Shown here: positions 1 through 10,945 of the stretch, in pieces
Layout: each line of letters opens with the position of its first letter
How positions within the stretch are numbered: position 1 is the stretch's first letter
From: Cocos nucifera
Lineage: Eukaryota > Streptophyta > Magnoliopsida > Arecales > Arecaceae
Length of the DNA stretch: 64,000 nt
Assembly (NCBI GenBank): GCA_006176705.1
Contig: QRFJ01002317.1
Span: 62,001 to 126,000 of the forward strand
Direction: 5' to 3'
Made by a program: the position numbers and the translations under genes
Notes under the pieces: model-generated
Seen by the model: the letters and a program-made list of their open reading frames with translations, nothing else
Databases searched by the model: none
Told to the model about the DNA's origin: nothing

Positions 1-656
1 ATGGACTTAATTTTTATGATCATCATAGAGCTGCTCCTCTTCTACCAAGGTAGATAGATCCCCTATTGGTGCAATTCAATTTCTACAATGAACATGCTAT
101 AGCCAACATACACCTCAGGGTTCTAAATGACTAGAAGATCGAGTTATGGTGTAGTCAAATTATAACACCCTCAAGTTGAATTGCCGATGCACCTCAGATC
201 AAAGAACTAAATACACCACTATAGCTTCGAGCCAGTCATTGACGAGAAGATAGACTTTCTTATGACTGCTCGAGGTGGTCACGCTCAGTGCCCTCATTCT
301 CTAACGAGTATCTGTACTCTCACTTCGGTGTCTCTACACCATAGACTCAAGACTCATTTATCATAAAGAAGCGATCGTACACCAACATTTTGAATCAATC
401 ACCATCCTCATGATGATCCTACAGTCAGGAGCATTTTATGAGTTAATAATGAAAATTCATGTCTTAAATTTTTAACTCTTAAAAATATGAACTATCATTG
501 TCATTAACTCAAGGGATGTATCACAGATACTTTCAAATACACACTATGATAGAAAATAATCTATTTTATTATTTATAGTCAAAATTATAATTTTATCCTT
601 AGATGTGTATTACAAGTATTAGCCAATTCTGGCTTTTAGGGCACACATATCTAACA
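1..656 (-). repeat. 3' LTR of copia A (partial)
   Basis: This aligns base by base with 9356-10012, the matching part of the 5' LTR, and ends in ATATCTAACA, the reverse complement of the family's TGTTAGATAT start. Only about 650 of some 2,290 bases are in the window. The shared block with 'cgaggtggtcacgctcagt' (about 271-289) is present in every A-family LTR here. Confidence 0.93.
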
Positions 657-667
657 AACTTCCACTT
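657..667 (-). other. Polypurine tract of copia A
   Basis: On the minus strand this reads AAGTGGAAGTT and directly abuts the 3' LTR. It is the expected plus-strand primer for reverse transcription. Element E has AAGTGGGAGTT at the same place. Confidence 0.85.
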
Positions 668-668
668 A

Positions 669-1227
669 ACCTAAAGCCAATTGGCTACAAATCTAAGTTC
701 CATCTTCTTAAGGTGGGTTTCGATCTTCTGCAAGCCCCATGGCTTTGTGAGTGGATCTGCCACATTATCTGTAGAGTCGACCTTCTTGACCTCGACGTAA
801 CCTTTCTCGAGGTAATCACCGATGAGGTGATATCGCCGCTCGATGTGCTTGGATTTTTTGTGAGACCTCGGCTCCTTAGCAAGGGCTATGGCACCATTAT
901 TATCACAGTATAAAGGAATGGCATCTGATGGATCACTCCTATCTCTGCGGCAAATTTTTTGTATCAAAATGCATCTTTCGTAGCTTTTGATGCAGCGATG
1001 TACTCTACTTCCATGGTGGAATCTACTATCACGGTCTACTTGGAACTCTTCCAACTGACAGCACCACCATTACACACAAACAAACTCTCAGATGTCGACT
1101 TTCGATCATCTATATCAAACATAAAATCTGAGTCTGTAAACTCCTGAACTTGGAGTTTTCCATTACCAAAAACCAACAACATATCCTTAGTTCTTCTCAA
1201 GTACCTAAGGATACATTTCATAGAAGT
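669..1227 (-). pseudogene. Copia A RNase H domain
   Basis: This is the C-terminal RNase H part of the copia polyprotein, which degrades the RNA strand during reverse transcription. Recognisable pieces include the DSD/D-DRKSTSG region near 1090-1150, LYCDNNGAIALAKEP near 880-920, SKHIERRYHLI near 830-860 and VDSTDNVADPLTKP near 735-790. These are the usual end motifs of copia RNase H. The frame shifts near 1036-1054, where two overlapping open pieces (671-1054 and 1036-1221) meet, so the domain is broken. The end lies a few bases before the purine tract, as expected. Confidence 0.9.
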
Positions 1228-2340
1228 CTAGTATTCTTCATCTGGATTTGATTGATATCTACTTATGACACTCATAGCATGGGCTATATCAGGTCGTGTA
1301 CATAACATGGCATACATGAGGCTCCCTATTGCTGAAGCATAAGGGATCTTGCTCATGCGTTCAATCTCCTCTGGTGTGTTGGAACATATTTTCTTAGAGA
1401 GATGAATGCCATGTCTGAAGAGTACTAATCCCCTCTTGGAGTTTTCCATACTAAACCTCTTTAGCACCTCCTCTATGTATATCTTCTGTGAAAGATCTAG
1501 CATCCTATTCGGTCTATCTCTATAGATCTTAATTCCTAGAATGAAGGATGCTTCTCCTAGGTCTTTCATGGAGAATTCTTTGGATAACCATACTTTAACT
1601 ATGGTCAATATGGGAATATCATTTTCAATAAGAAGAATATCATCCACGTACAGTACAAGAAAGACAATAGCGCTTCCACTGATCTTTTTGAAAATACATG
1701 GTTCCTCCTCATTTTTGATGAAATCAAATAATTTGATCACATCATTAAAATGAGTGTTCCAGCTCTGAGATGCTTGCTTAAGTCCATATATGGATCTTTC
1801 CAGCTTGCATACCTTGTGATCAGTATCACTGGATGTGAAATCTAGCAGCTATTCCATATAGATATCTTTCTCAAGGTATCCATTTAAGAATGCTATTTTC
1901 ACATCCATTTGCCATATTTTATTATCGAAATAGGCTGCAATAGCAAGCAATGTACAGATGGATTTTAGTATAGCCACTAGTGAAAAGGTATCTTGATAAT
2001 CAATGCCTTCGTGTTGACTATACCCTTTTGCCACCAATTTAGCTTTGAATGTCTCCATATTTCCATCTGCACCAATCTTTCTCTTGTAGATCCATTCACA
2101 CCCAATAAGTACTATACCTTCTGATGGTTCTACCAAGGTCCAAACTTGGTTTGAGTGCATCGAGTCAATTTCTAACTTCATTTCCTCTAACCATTTTTCA
2201 GAGTCGATATCTGATATTACCTCGTCATAGGTTTTGGGATCATCTCCATGAACCCCATTACGTACGAGAAATATTTTCTCTACTTCCTCTGAGATAGTAC
2301 CTAAGTACCTCTCAAGGGATGAAAAATTCTTTTCGATCTA
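1228..2340 (-). pseudogene. Copia A reverse transcriptase
   Basis: This is the RT domain of the copia polyprotein, which makes cDNA from element RNA. Two long open pieces survive, 1849-2181 (WIYKRKIGADGN, FKAKLVAKGYSQ, IDYQDTFS, WQMDVKIAFLNGYLEKDIYME) and 1228-1740 (LYVDDILLI, GSLMYAMLCTRPDIAHA). The catalytic YVDD box is intact at about 1639-1651. The stretch between them (1741-1848) has stops and a frame change. By family comparison this was a standard copia RT; it is now non-functional because the frame is broken. Confidence 0.92.
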
Positions 2341-3354
2341 CAAGGTGGAGGAGGTACTGATTGTTTTGGCTTAATCTGATTTGGTTCCATAGGATCCTTA
2401 GCTCATTGCTCTTATGAGACATTCTCCTTGAGCTTGATCTGCTTTTCAATACCGCTATCTTGAATAAACTATTTTTCAAAAAAGATGGCATGCCGACTCA
2501 CAATCACATTATGGTCTTTTGAAATGTAGAAATAATATCCTAATGACTCTTTAGGATATCCTATAAATTGAGCTCTAAAGGATCTGAAGTCTAACTTATC
2601 TGCTTGTTGTCTTTTGACATGAGCCAGACAACCCCAAATTTTGAGATGACTCAGATTTGATTTTTTACTATGTCATATCTCATACGGTGTGGTAGGAATG
2701 ATTTTAGAGGAAACCCTATTCAGCAAATATATAGCAGTTAACAAATTATGTCCCCAAAGAAAATCAGAAAGGTCTGTGAAGCTCATCATAGATCGGACCA
2801 TATCTAATAGGGTCTGATTCCTTCATTCTGGAATTTCATTGAGTTAAGATGTTCCAGGTGGAGTCCATTGAGAGATTATGCCATTTTGCTTGAGATAGTC
2901 CAGAAATTTTCAACTAAGGTATTCACCTCCTCGATCTAATCGAAGAATCTTAATGGATTTCCTAGTTTGCTTTTTGACTTTATGCCCAAATTTCTTGAAC
3001 TTTTCAAATTCTTCAAACTTGTATCTCATAAGATACACATACCCATACCGAGATAAATCATCGATAAAGATTATGAAGTCGACAAAGTTGCCTCTAGTCG
3101 GCATATCAAATGGGCCACACACATCAGTATGTACTAGGGCAAGAAGATCCATGGCCCTTCCCCATGTCCTACAAAAGGAAGCTTAGTCATTTTGCCATGA
3201 AGACATGATTCATAAATTGGATATGACTCAAAAATCAATGGACTCAATAGCCCAGTTTTCTCTAATTTATTAATCCTATCTTCTGCTATATCACTTAGCC
3301 TTAGGTGCCATAGATACCTATCGTTCAGACTATCCTTGGGTCATTTTATGACAT
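2341..3354 (-). pseudogene. Copia A integrase
   Basis: This is the integrase that would insert the cDNA into host DNA. The piece 2910-3152 carries the first core Asp in HTDVCGPF and the second in DRGGEYLS. The third residue, the Glu of the PE-RN motif near 2815-2830, is present but sits beside stops. The RT-proximal tail (2341-2800) is decayed but still reads as the copia integrase C-terminal region in broken frames. The His/Cys zinc part lies near 3190-3340. Frameshifts and stops make it inactive even though the DDE residues largely persist. Confidence 0.87.
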
Positions 3355-3800
3355 TCATATTTTGCTCGATATTAAAGGCAGATACATCAATACGTAACTA
3401 ATAGAGATCGTTAATAAGAAAATCATTTGTAATTTTATTTTTTCATAAAGAATATTATAATGGTCCTTAAGAAAACTAATTACATAGCCTTCTTGTGCTA
3501 AACATGAAATAAAAATTAAATTCCTACTTGCAGCAGGCACATAATAACAATTCCTAAGTACTAAATCTAAGCCAGACGGTAGTCCAAGAGGATAGATTTC
3601 CACGACCACAATAGCAACTCTTACTTCATTTTTTATGCATAGGATCATCTCACCATCCCTCAGCCTCCTGCTATCCTCAAGATCCTGCATAGAAGTGCAC
3701 AAATGAGCACTAGAATCAGAGTCAAGCATCCAACTGGATGCAGAAAAAATCGTAAGGTTAGATTCAATAACGAGCATACCTCCAGAAGGACCTGTCTCCT
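3355..3800 (-). pseudogene. Copia A protease and gag-pre-integrase region
   Basis: The open piece 3355-3777 begins in the gag-pre-integrase linker and includes WMLDSDSSAHLC, the active-site region of copia aspartic protease (usual pattern LDSGAS or similar). The Gly of the DSG triad is Asp here, which should abolish catalysis. Downstream, YYVPAASRNLI and SCLAQEGY are typical of the linker before integrase. The same DSD change is seen in element G, so it may be inherited by a sub-lineage. Confidence 0.86.
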
Positions 3801-4600
3801 TATTCTTAAGAGTGGCCAGGTATATAGGATAGTTCCGCTTTCAGTGGCCATCTATGTTACAATGGAAAAACTTTTCTTTGTCAACAGCCTTCTTCTTCAG
3901 CTCTGCCTTCTTTTTCTTTCCACCTTCCATCAGACTTCTTCTTCTTTCCAAAAAACTTTCTCTTGGAAGAAATTCATTCCATAGCAAGTACTGAGCCTTT
4001 AGAATCTTTCATAGAAAGCTCAGCGGTAACCAGCATATTCATAAGTTCAGCTAGAGTACTCTGAAGTTTATGCATATGATAGTTCATGATAAACTACCCA
4101 TACGCATCAGTCAAGGATTGTAGAATTATGTTATTCTATAGATCCTGGTCTAACTTCACTTCGAGCTTCTTAAGATCTTTCAAGTTCTTGATCATCATCA
4201 GACAATGATCTTGGACCGACTTTCCATCATGCATTTTAGCCTCAAAAAGTCATTTAGTAATCTGATATTTGGCTGCACGATTCTTTTCACCAAACAACTC
4301 TTACAGGTGAGCCAACATTTGGCGGGCAGTTTTGATATCTTCATGTTGGCACTGAAGCTCATCAGACATCGAGCTCAACATGTGGTATCGGACCTTGTTA
4401 TCTTCATCCATCCATTTGTCAAGAGACACTCTCTATTCAGTGGATGGATGGGCTGCTAAGGTGGGAGGATTCTGATCCAATACATGAGTTAACTTCTCAA
4501 AATTCAAAATAATTTTAAAGTTTCAGAGCCAATCCTTGTAATTAGATTCAATCAGTCTATGGGTGTCCAAGATACGTGCTAATAGATTGGATACAGATAT
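3801..4600 (-). pseudogene. Copia A gag
   Basis: This is the structural nucleocapsid polyprotein, aligning throughout with gag of E (33072) and G (61642). The expected start codon at 4600-4598 reads ATA instead of ATG. A lysine-rich tract and a zinc-knuckle remnant lie at about 3830-3900. The knuckle reads FFHCNIDGH, then a stop in place of Trp, then KRNY, so the first and last Cys and the Trp are missing. Multiple stops break the frame. A splice-acceptor-like sequence sits just upstream (4606-4632). Confidence 0.85.
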
Positions 4601-4605
4601 TTTTC

Positions 4606-4632
4606 CTGTAGAGAGACAAAGTTTTTAGTTAG
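4606..4632 (-). promoter_or_regulatory. Candidate branch site and 3' splice site before gag of copia A
   Basis: On the minus strand the order is CTAAC (4632-4628), a short pyrimidine-rich run TTTGTCTCTCTA, then CAG at 4608-4606, six bases before the gag start position. This matches a plant branch point and 3' splice site in order and spacing. The same arrangement occurs in G (61611-61637) and, with the AG lost, in E. Splicing itself is inference. Confidence 0.5.
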
Positions 4633-4922
4633 ATTTTGTCATTAAGACTTGATCAATTTATTTAGAGGTTTAATTTTTAAATAAAATAGCTTCCACTATT
4701 TTCTCGAATCCCTATACTTTCTCTATAGAGATGCAAAAATCATCATGATTAATGATTTCTAGTGGATGGTGCAGTCCAACCAACTGACTCATCACCTCAC
4801 CTAATAGTTATTGGTGATGATTTAGCTAATGAGTGAACAACTCTTGTTCAATGATTCTCTAATCATGGTGCACCCATGCTTGGTCTCTAATTCATGAATC
4901 TCACCATATCCAGAATATTGAT

Positions 4923-5222
4923 TCACTCCTTAATTAAGTCAGATCCACCATTTGCACAGATTGAATTCCTAATTGGATCTCTCACCGTATTTAAAATATT
5001 GAGTCCAATCCATCCTCTAGCCCGTAGCATCCAATGTCTAATAGACATGGTTGCATCTTTTCGATGTAACTGAACCACTATGACCAGTCGAGAACAATCA
5101 ACCCTAGGAAGGGCCCGCACATCTACAATGGTGGAAGATCTTAGACTTAATCTTTTCTTAAGAAGATTTGATTTAGGTCTCTTTAAACTTGACTTGACAT
5201 AGTCATAACCATTATGACTAAC
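4923..5222 (-). other. Candidate leader ORF of copia A (sense strand, upstream of gag)
   Basis: An open frame of about 99 codons lies between a TAG at 5225-5223 and a TGA at 4925-4923. The same frame is open in E (32451-32648 and 32652-32783) and G (61060-61218 and 61222-61353). The closing TGA in A corresponds to TGG in E and G. I recognise no domain. It contains basic stretches such as LHRKDATMSIRHWML and a segment ICANGGSD. No clear ATG initiation is conserved. It may be a chance open frame in a slowly decaying leader, or a small accessory ORF. Confidence 0.3.
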
Positions 5223-5225
5223 CTA

Positions 5226-5898
5226 GTGGCATAGGTTAGCTCGGATTATTAGCCATCTCATATTAGGACTGAGCTGACAAATATGGCCAAATAAGTGAGA
5301 CCGATGGAAGGGATATGCCATTAACTCAACAAGAATGCATTCGAGTCGAGTAGCTTCTAATTAAAAATCGGTCGGTCGTATCTGCCAAACTTACCTTAGA
5401 CACCAAATTATTGAGCCAGAACCAATCGGATTAGCCTGCAATCCAGACTCTAACCATTGAGCCTCATTAGATCTTAGCTTGATTGATCTCTCATGTGACT
5501 CGACCTTGATCCAGACTTAATCCTATTAAACTGATCAATTTAAGCACTCTTGATCCCATCTAACCAACTCTTGATTCGGTTTGATCAACCGCTGGACTTA
5601 ATTGAGCTACCCAAGCCTGAATCCAATTTTATGAATATGTCTTAGATCTAAAAGTTCTCAATTTTAGACCTAACATATTTCATAATCTTAATTCTTAATT
5701 AAGTTTGGAATTCATAAATAAAACATATAAATAAAATCTTAGGGTTTCAGAATCTAGGATTTTGTAGAAAATAAGTTCTTGATTTTTTATTAAGGACGAA
5801 CGCAGCACCCCTACACATCATAAGAACACCCCATCGAATAGAAGGTGAGGGCTTTTAAATCCTACTTTATTCTTATGATCGGACGGTCAAGGGGAACG
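5226..5898 (-). other. Upstream leader of copia A (no ORF recognised)
   Basis: Non-coding leader between the primer site and gag, homologous to E 31800-32450. It contains the donor-like site above and AT-rich stretches. I see no other feature in it. Confidence 0.75.
5389..5397 (-). promoter_or_regulatory. Candidate 5' splice site in copia A leader
   Basis: On the minus strand this reads AAG|GTAAGT, a full match to the plant donor consensus. It is conserved in E (32276-32284) and in the unrelated-LTR element B (17654-17646). From here to the acceptor at 4606 is 789 nt, exactly the distance seen in E. Confidence 0.45.
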
Positions 5899-6742
5899 TC
5901 TTAATCAGAAATATGATGAATCTACAAAACTAGTTAGATCTACATATATATCACATATATAAAATTGATCTAACTTAGAAACATGTTTTGCATACATCTC
6001 ATGTATGATATCATGCATATTTTCATATCTAAATTATCTCATAAATATCTAAAAAATATAATTTAAATTTGATTATATCAAATTAAATTTATTCAAGACA
6101 ACTTCGTAGAACTATTCTACAACTAGTCTAAACATGCATCTATCATATCTCATATGAATAAAATTAAATAAATTTATTTTTTTATTTTTAGATAATTATA
6201 ATATTTATAATATAAAAAAAATAAATAAATTAATCTAAAAAATATAATTAATTAAATTAAAATTATGATCATCCTAGACTACACATATAATAATTCTATT
6301 CCTAGTCTAGTCATGCATCTCATACATATCAATCTAATTATTAATTTTTTATTTTTTAATTTTATATTTAATTACATCTCATGATATCTAAAATTATTAA
6401 TTATTAAATCAAAATAAATTAAAATTTAATCTAATAATTTATGGAGCTTGGCCTGATACCAATTGAAGAAAAATCCTATTTCTCGGATCAAGTTCGTTCA
6501 GAATCGATTTGATCAAGAAAAATATTTTAAAATTTTTTTCTTAAATCTAAATTAGATATGAGACTTTTAGATCTAATTTTATTATCTAATAAATAATATA
6601 TAAGTTAAAATAATTAAATCTAACTTAGTTTTTCTTATTTGGTAATCCTATTATCCTATGATGATCCTGATGTTTGCCTAAGATTCTGAATGTAGCCACG
6701 CAAGCACCTAGCCTCTATCGATATCCACTTTGGCAAACAGAG
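5899..6742 (-). repeat. Low-quality duplicate of copia A leader and LTR end, left of the gap
   Basis: This segment repeats 6914-7770 with many small deletions (for example 'cctgatacc' against 'ctctgatacc' at the primer site, and missing GATCT-type bits). It includes a second tRNA-Met primer site at about 6450-6461 and the first 279 bases of a second LTR end (6464-6742). One element needs only one such segment, so this is best read as an erroneous contig end next to the N gap. Confidence 0.85.
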
Positions 6743-6913
6743 NNNNNNNNNNNNNNNNNNNNNNNNNNNNNNNNNNNNNNNNNNNNNNNNNNNNNNNNNN
6801 NNNNNNNNNNNNNNNNNNNNNNNNNNNNNNNNNNNNNNNNNNNNNNNNNNNNNNNNNNNNNNNNNNNNNNNNNNNNNNNNNNNNNNNNNNNNNNNNNNNN
6901 NNNNNNNNNNNNN
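6743..6913. other. Assembly gap (171 N)
   Basis: A run of 171 undetermined bases. Both sides carry the same sequence, so the gap probably does not represent missing unique DNA. Confidence 0.99.
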
Positions 6914-7478
6914 TCTTAATCAGAAATATGATGAATCTACAAAACTAGTTAGATCTACATATATATCACATATATAAAATTGATCTAACTTAGAAACATG
7001 TTTTGCATACATCTCATGTATGATATCATGCATATTTTCATATCTAAATTATCTCATAAATATCTAAAAAATATAATTTAAATTTGATTATATCAAATTA
7101 AATTTATTCAAGACAACTTCGTAGAACTATTCTACAACTAGTCTAAACATGCATCTATCATATCTCATATGAATAAAATTAAATAAATTTATTTTTTATT
7201 TTTTAGATCTAATTATAATATTTATAATATTAAAAAATAATAAATAAATTAATCTAAAAAATATAATTAATTAAATTAAAATTATGATCATCCTAGACTA
7301 CACATATAATAATTCTATTCCTAGTCTAGTCATGCATCTCATACATATCAGATCTAGATTATTTAATTTTTTATTTTTTTTAATTTTATATTTAATTACA
7401 TCTCATGTGATATCTAAAATTATCTAATTATTAAATCAAAATAAATTAAAATTTAATCTAAATAATTATGGGAGCTTG
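6914..7478 (-). other. Primer-proximal leader of copia A
   Basis: AT-rich leader adjoining the primer site, matching E 31205-31780. No coding capacity is visible. It is the better-preserved copy of the sequence also seen at 5899-6461. Confidence 0.8.
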
Positions 7479-7490
7479 GCTCTGATACCA
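7479..7490 (-). other. Primer binding site of copia A (initiator tRNA-Met)
   Basis: On the minus strand this reads TGGTATCAGAGC, complementary to the 3' end of plant initiator tRNA-Met, two bases after the LTR end. It primes minus-strand cDNA synthesis. Confidence 0.93.
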
Positions 7491-8060
7491 ATTGAAGAAA
7501 AAATCCTATTTCTCGGATCAAGTTCGTTCAGATCTGATTTGATCAAGAAAAATATTTTAAAATTTTTTTTCTTAAATCTAAATTAGATATGAGACTTTTT
7601 AGATCTAATTTTATTAATCTAATAAATTAAATTAAGTTAAATTAAATTAAATCTAACTTAGTTGTATCTTATTATGGGTAATCCTATTATCCTATGATGA
7701 TCCTGATGTTTGCCTAAGATTCTGAATGTAGCCACGCAAGCACCTAGCCTCTATCGATATCCACTTGGACAGAATCTAGAGATCTTCTCCTTCTCAATCT
7801 ATCTTTCAAAAATTAGATCTAGATCTGATCTTGAAAGTCTTCAAAATTGATTTTGAAGATCAGGTGTTGTCTCTTGCAGCAGTGCTGTCTTCTTCTTTTT
7901 TTGTCGCCTTTCTCTTGCTTGGATCACACCAAACTGAAGCCCAAAACCTTTTAGACTTGGATAGGAGAGAGAGGATATGAAGGTGGCATGGAGAAGGAGG
8001 GAGAGGGACTATGTGGCATGGGCTAAGGGCCAAGCTTCTAAATCCTAGGCACAGATAGGG

Positions 8061-8068
8061 TTTATATA
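8061..8068 (-). promoter_or_regulatory. LTR TATA box, copia A
   Basis: TATATAAA on the minus strand, in the same LTR position as the TATA boxes of E, F, G and the solo LTR. It marks the likely U3/R border. Confidence 0.7.
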
Positions 8069-8078
8069 GATCCTGCTG

Positions 8079-8544
8079 TGCCATGCAGTGCCACATCATC
8101 TCGATCAATTACGGCTCTTTATGCAATCAGATCTAAATCTAATTGGTGGAATGACATCATCTGATCCAATTAGATTAGAGTCCCTTAGGAATCTCCTTAG
8201 GTGGCACCAAGACTAGTCAAAGAAGAGTCTTTGGCGCCACCTACTTTGAAACTATCAAGCAACTGGAGTCCCATCCGTATGGGACTCCAAACTCTATCCT
8301 CTTTGGGTGCATGCCATGCAGTGCCACATCATCTCGATCAATTACGGCTCTTTATGCAATCAGATCTAAATCTAATTGGTGGAATGACATCATCTGATCC
8401 AATTAGATTAGAGTCCCTTAGGAATCTCCTTAGGTGGCACCAAGACTAGTCAAAGAAGAGTCTTTGGCGCCACCTACTTTGAAACTATCAAGCAACTGGA
8501 GTCCCATCCGTATGGGACTCCAAACTCTATCCTCTTTGGGTGCA
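8079..8544. repeat. Perfect 233-bp tandem duplication inside the copia A 5' LTR
   Basis: Copies at 8079-8311 and 8312-8544 look identical by eye. The break has a few bases of microhomology (TGCC). The first copy begins just beside the TATA box. Other A-family LTRs have a single copy. Confidence 0.95.
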
Positions 8545-10012
8545 TGCCTCCCTAGGCATGCAACCCCTGCCATTATGCTATTTAGCAGGGGACAAGGGTC
8601 TATCTTCTCTCCTATGGGTGTATGACATATGGGCAGATGTCTAAGTGTCAAAGGTCAACATTTGATCAAAGTCCAAAGACAAAATTTAGCAGGTGATGAA
8701 AAATGGTAGGTGTTGTCTCAAATTTATCTCATAAATTAAGAAAATCCTTTTCTGACCTAGACAAACTCTAGTCAAACCAAGTAAAGATTTTTGAGTGAGC
8801 CCAAACATATTTGGCATAGTTGAGATAACTTTTAATGATTGTTAAAGGAGAACATTAGGCTCAATCGTGTGCTAGCACGGTTTTTTTGAACCTAATTGAA
8901 TCTTATTCAAATCAATTGAACTGGGTTAGTCTAATTGATGATACCCAGATCCAAATCCTTATTTATGTGATCCAGTTAGGTTCAGTTCTGTATGGTAATA
9001 GGATATGTGATGATCTCTATCATCAACATCATCAAAACACCTTCCAACGGATCAGAACTTCTCTGATTCAGACAACTAGTATGATCGATCATCTAGATCA
9101 TTCTTATTGCTCCCAAAATCTACTAGTGACACCTAGCAGCATATGGTGGCAGCCCATCAAAACTGATAGCGAACCTCTTGGTGTAGTTACTTGTGTGATT
9201 AAGTTTCTCTATCTTGAGCCCCAATTGGATTAGGGTTAAGGTGATCTCGTCAAATCCTAATTTCCGTCATATGAATTAATCATTCGATTCAAGTCCAATA
9301 TAAAAATTTTAATAAAAACTCTTTCTATTATTTCACTCTGCCATTCCTTGAGCTTATGGACTTGATTCTTATGATCATCATAGGGCTGCTCCTCTTCTAC
9401 TGAGGTAGATAGATCCCTCTATTAGTGCAATCCAATTTCTATAATGAACATGCTATAGCCAACATACCCCTTAGGATTTTGAATGGCTAGAAGATCGAGT
9501 TATGATGTAGTCAAACTGTAACACCCTCAAGGTAAATTATCGATGCACCTTAGATCAAAGAAATAGACACACCACTGCAGCTTTGAGCCAGTCATTGACG
9601 AGAAGGTAGATTTCCTTATGATTGCTCGAGGTGATCACGCTCAATGCCCTCGTTCTCTAACGAGTATCTATACTCTCACTCTAGTGTCTCTACATCGTAG
9701 ACTCAAGACTCATCTATCCTAAAGAAGTGATAGTACACCAACCTTCTAGATCAATCACCATCCTCATATTGATCATACGATCCGGAGCATTTTATGAGTT
9801 AATAATAAAAATTCATATCTTAAATTTTGAACTCTTGAAAATATGAACTATCATTATCATTAACTTAAGGGATGTATCACAGACACTTTCAAATACACAC
9901 TGTGATAGAAAATAATCTATTTTATTATTTATAGTCAAAATTATAATTTTACCCTTAGATGTGTATTACAAGTGTTAGGCAATTCTGGCTTCTAGGGTAT
10001 ACATATCTAACA

Positions 10013-10945
10013 CTTCGCCCTCTTCGAACTACCACCTGGTGCTTTCTCTTTCCTTTTCTAAGTGTAAAGCCCCTTTGCAAGCATCGCGGCAGCTTCAGTA
10101 TCTATTTATGCAACAAAGAAGGAATCATAATCAGTGGCAGTATACAAATGTGAAACTGAGTGAATCCAAAAGGTAAAAAATATACCGACAGGATCAAGAA
10201 GACTCAAACCTAGGTTAAACAAGGTCTGTTCTTTCAGAAGATTGGGAAGAAAAGAAGCTTGACATGCTTTGAGTTTATTGGAGGAATCAAGATCGGCTCT
10301 ATCTAAGCTAGGAGCTCAACGGACTAACTCCCTAATGTGACCCCAAGGAGAAAGATCTAATAGCAAGGTCAGATGGTGCACAAAAAAGTACTTTTTTTTC
10401 TAGTTGTGAATTGAAGAAGGAGCACCTTTCAGTAACCTCTTTTTGTCGAACTGAGGAGAGAAGTACCACCAATCCTTCGCAGAAGGATGGCACTTGAAAA
10501 TATAGAAGTTCCTAAAGAGTGAAACAGTCAGATGGACCTCGGCTAGACGACCAAGGAAAAGGAATCCTATTACAAACCTAAAAGAATTTGGTGCTATGAA
10601 GGCAAGGAAGATATTCAAAAATCGAAAAAGAGCAACTACAAAAGGAGGGAGTGGAAGTCGGAGTTTGGCATGCAGAGTTTCTAAATATAGGCAAAATCAG
10701 CCAGCCGAAGGAGAACTCGCTCGATCACTTGATGTGGAAAGTTTAAGATCATACTCCTGAGGGATTCCGTACTGAATCCTAATTAAAAAAAGATCGTTCA
10801 AGGTCAGGATGCAAGAAATGGTATCCAACACGAAAGGTTGATGAGACATATCTCCAGTGCAAACTACTGTAATAGAGATGGGGTCAAGGAAGGCTGGACC
10901 GGATGAACTCCAGGAACCAGCAGATTGGAAAGTTTTGGAGGACAT
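10013..10945 (-). pseudogene. Tat-type antisense ORF (putative gypsy-type transposon protein family)
   Basis: Read on the minus strand from 10945, broken frames give a protein of the plant 'putative gypsy type transposon' family. Its start region carries YGIPQEYDL (about 10740-10770), then LRLPLPPFV after a frameshift near 10690. IAPNSFRF and WWYFSPQF follow (10400-10618), then PSSIHN with a Trp-to-stop change near 10400. The C-terminal part has a basic tail including KRKEKAPGGSSKRAK close to 10013. The function of this family is unknown. It lies antisense to its host element, and copia A interrupts it at 10012/10013. Recognition rests on remembered family motifs; a profile search would settle it. 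Confidence 0.78.

Larger units (their letters stand above)
1..10012 (-). mobile_element. Copia element A (Ty1/copia LTR retrotransposon, left end outside window)
   Basis: This is a minus-strand Ty1/copia element. Reading leftwards from 10012 the order is 5' LTR (7493-10012), tRNA-Met primer site (7479-7490), long leader, gag, protease, integrase, reverse transcriptase, RNase H, purine tract and 3' LTR (656 down to 1, cut by the window edge). The order integrase before RT places it in Ty1/copia. It is inserted into gypsy element C, whose antisense ORF stops abruptly at 10013. The left target duplication is outside the window. The coding region is full of stops, so the copy is dead. A gap with duplicated flanks (5899-7770) disturbs its leader. 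Confidence 0.93.
7493..10012 (-). repeat. 5' LTR of copia A
   Basis: On the minus strand it starts TGTTAGATAT at 10012 and ends in CTTCA at 7493. At 2,520 bp it is longer than the 2,279-2,288 bp of E's LTRs. The difference equals an internal 233-bp tandem duplication (8079-8544). It contains a TATA box (TATATAAA, minus strand, 8068-8061) and two copies of the family's dyad (8263-8289 and 8496-8522). Confidence 0.93.

Noticed and set aside
6674..6948. ORFs running through the N gap
   Set aside because: They consist mainly of undetermined bases.
8201..8625. Paired identical ORFs in the copia A LTR
   Set aside because: They result from the 233-bp tandem duplication and have no coding support.
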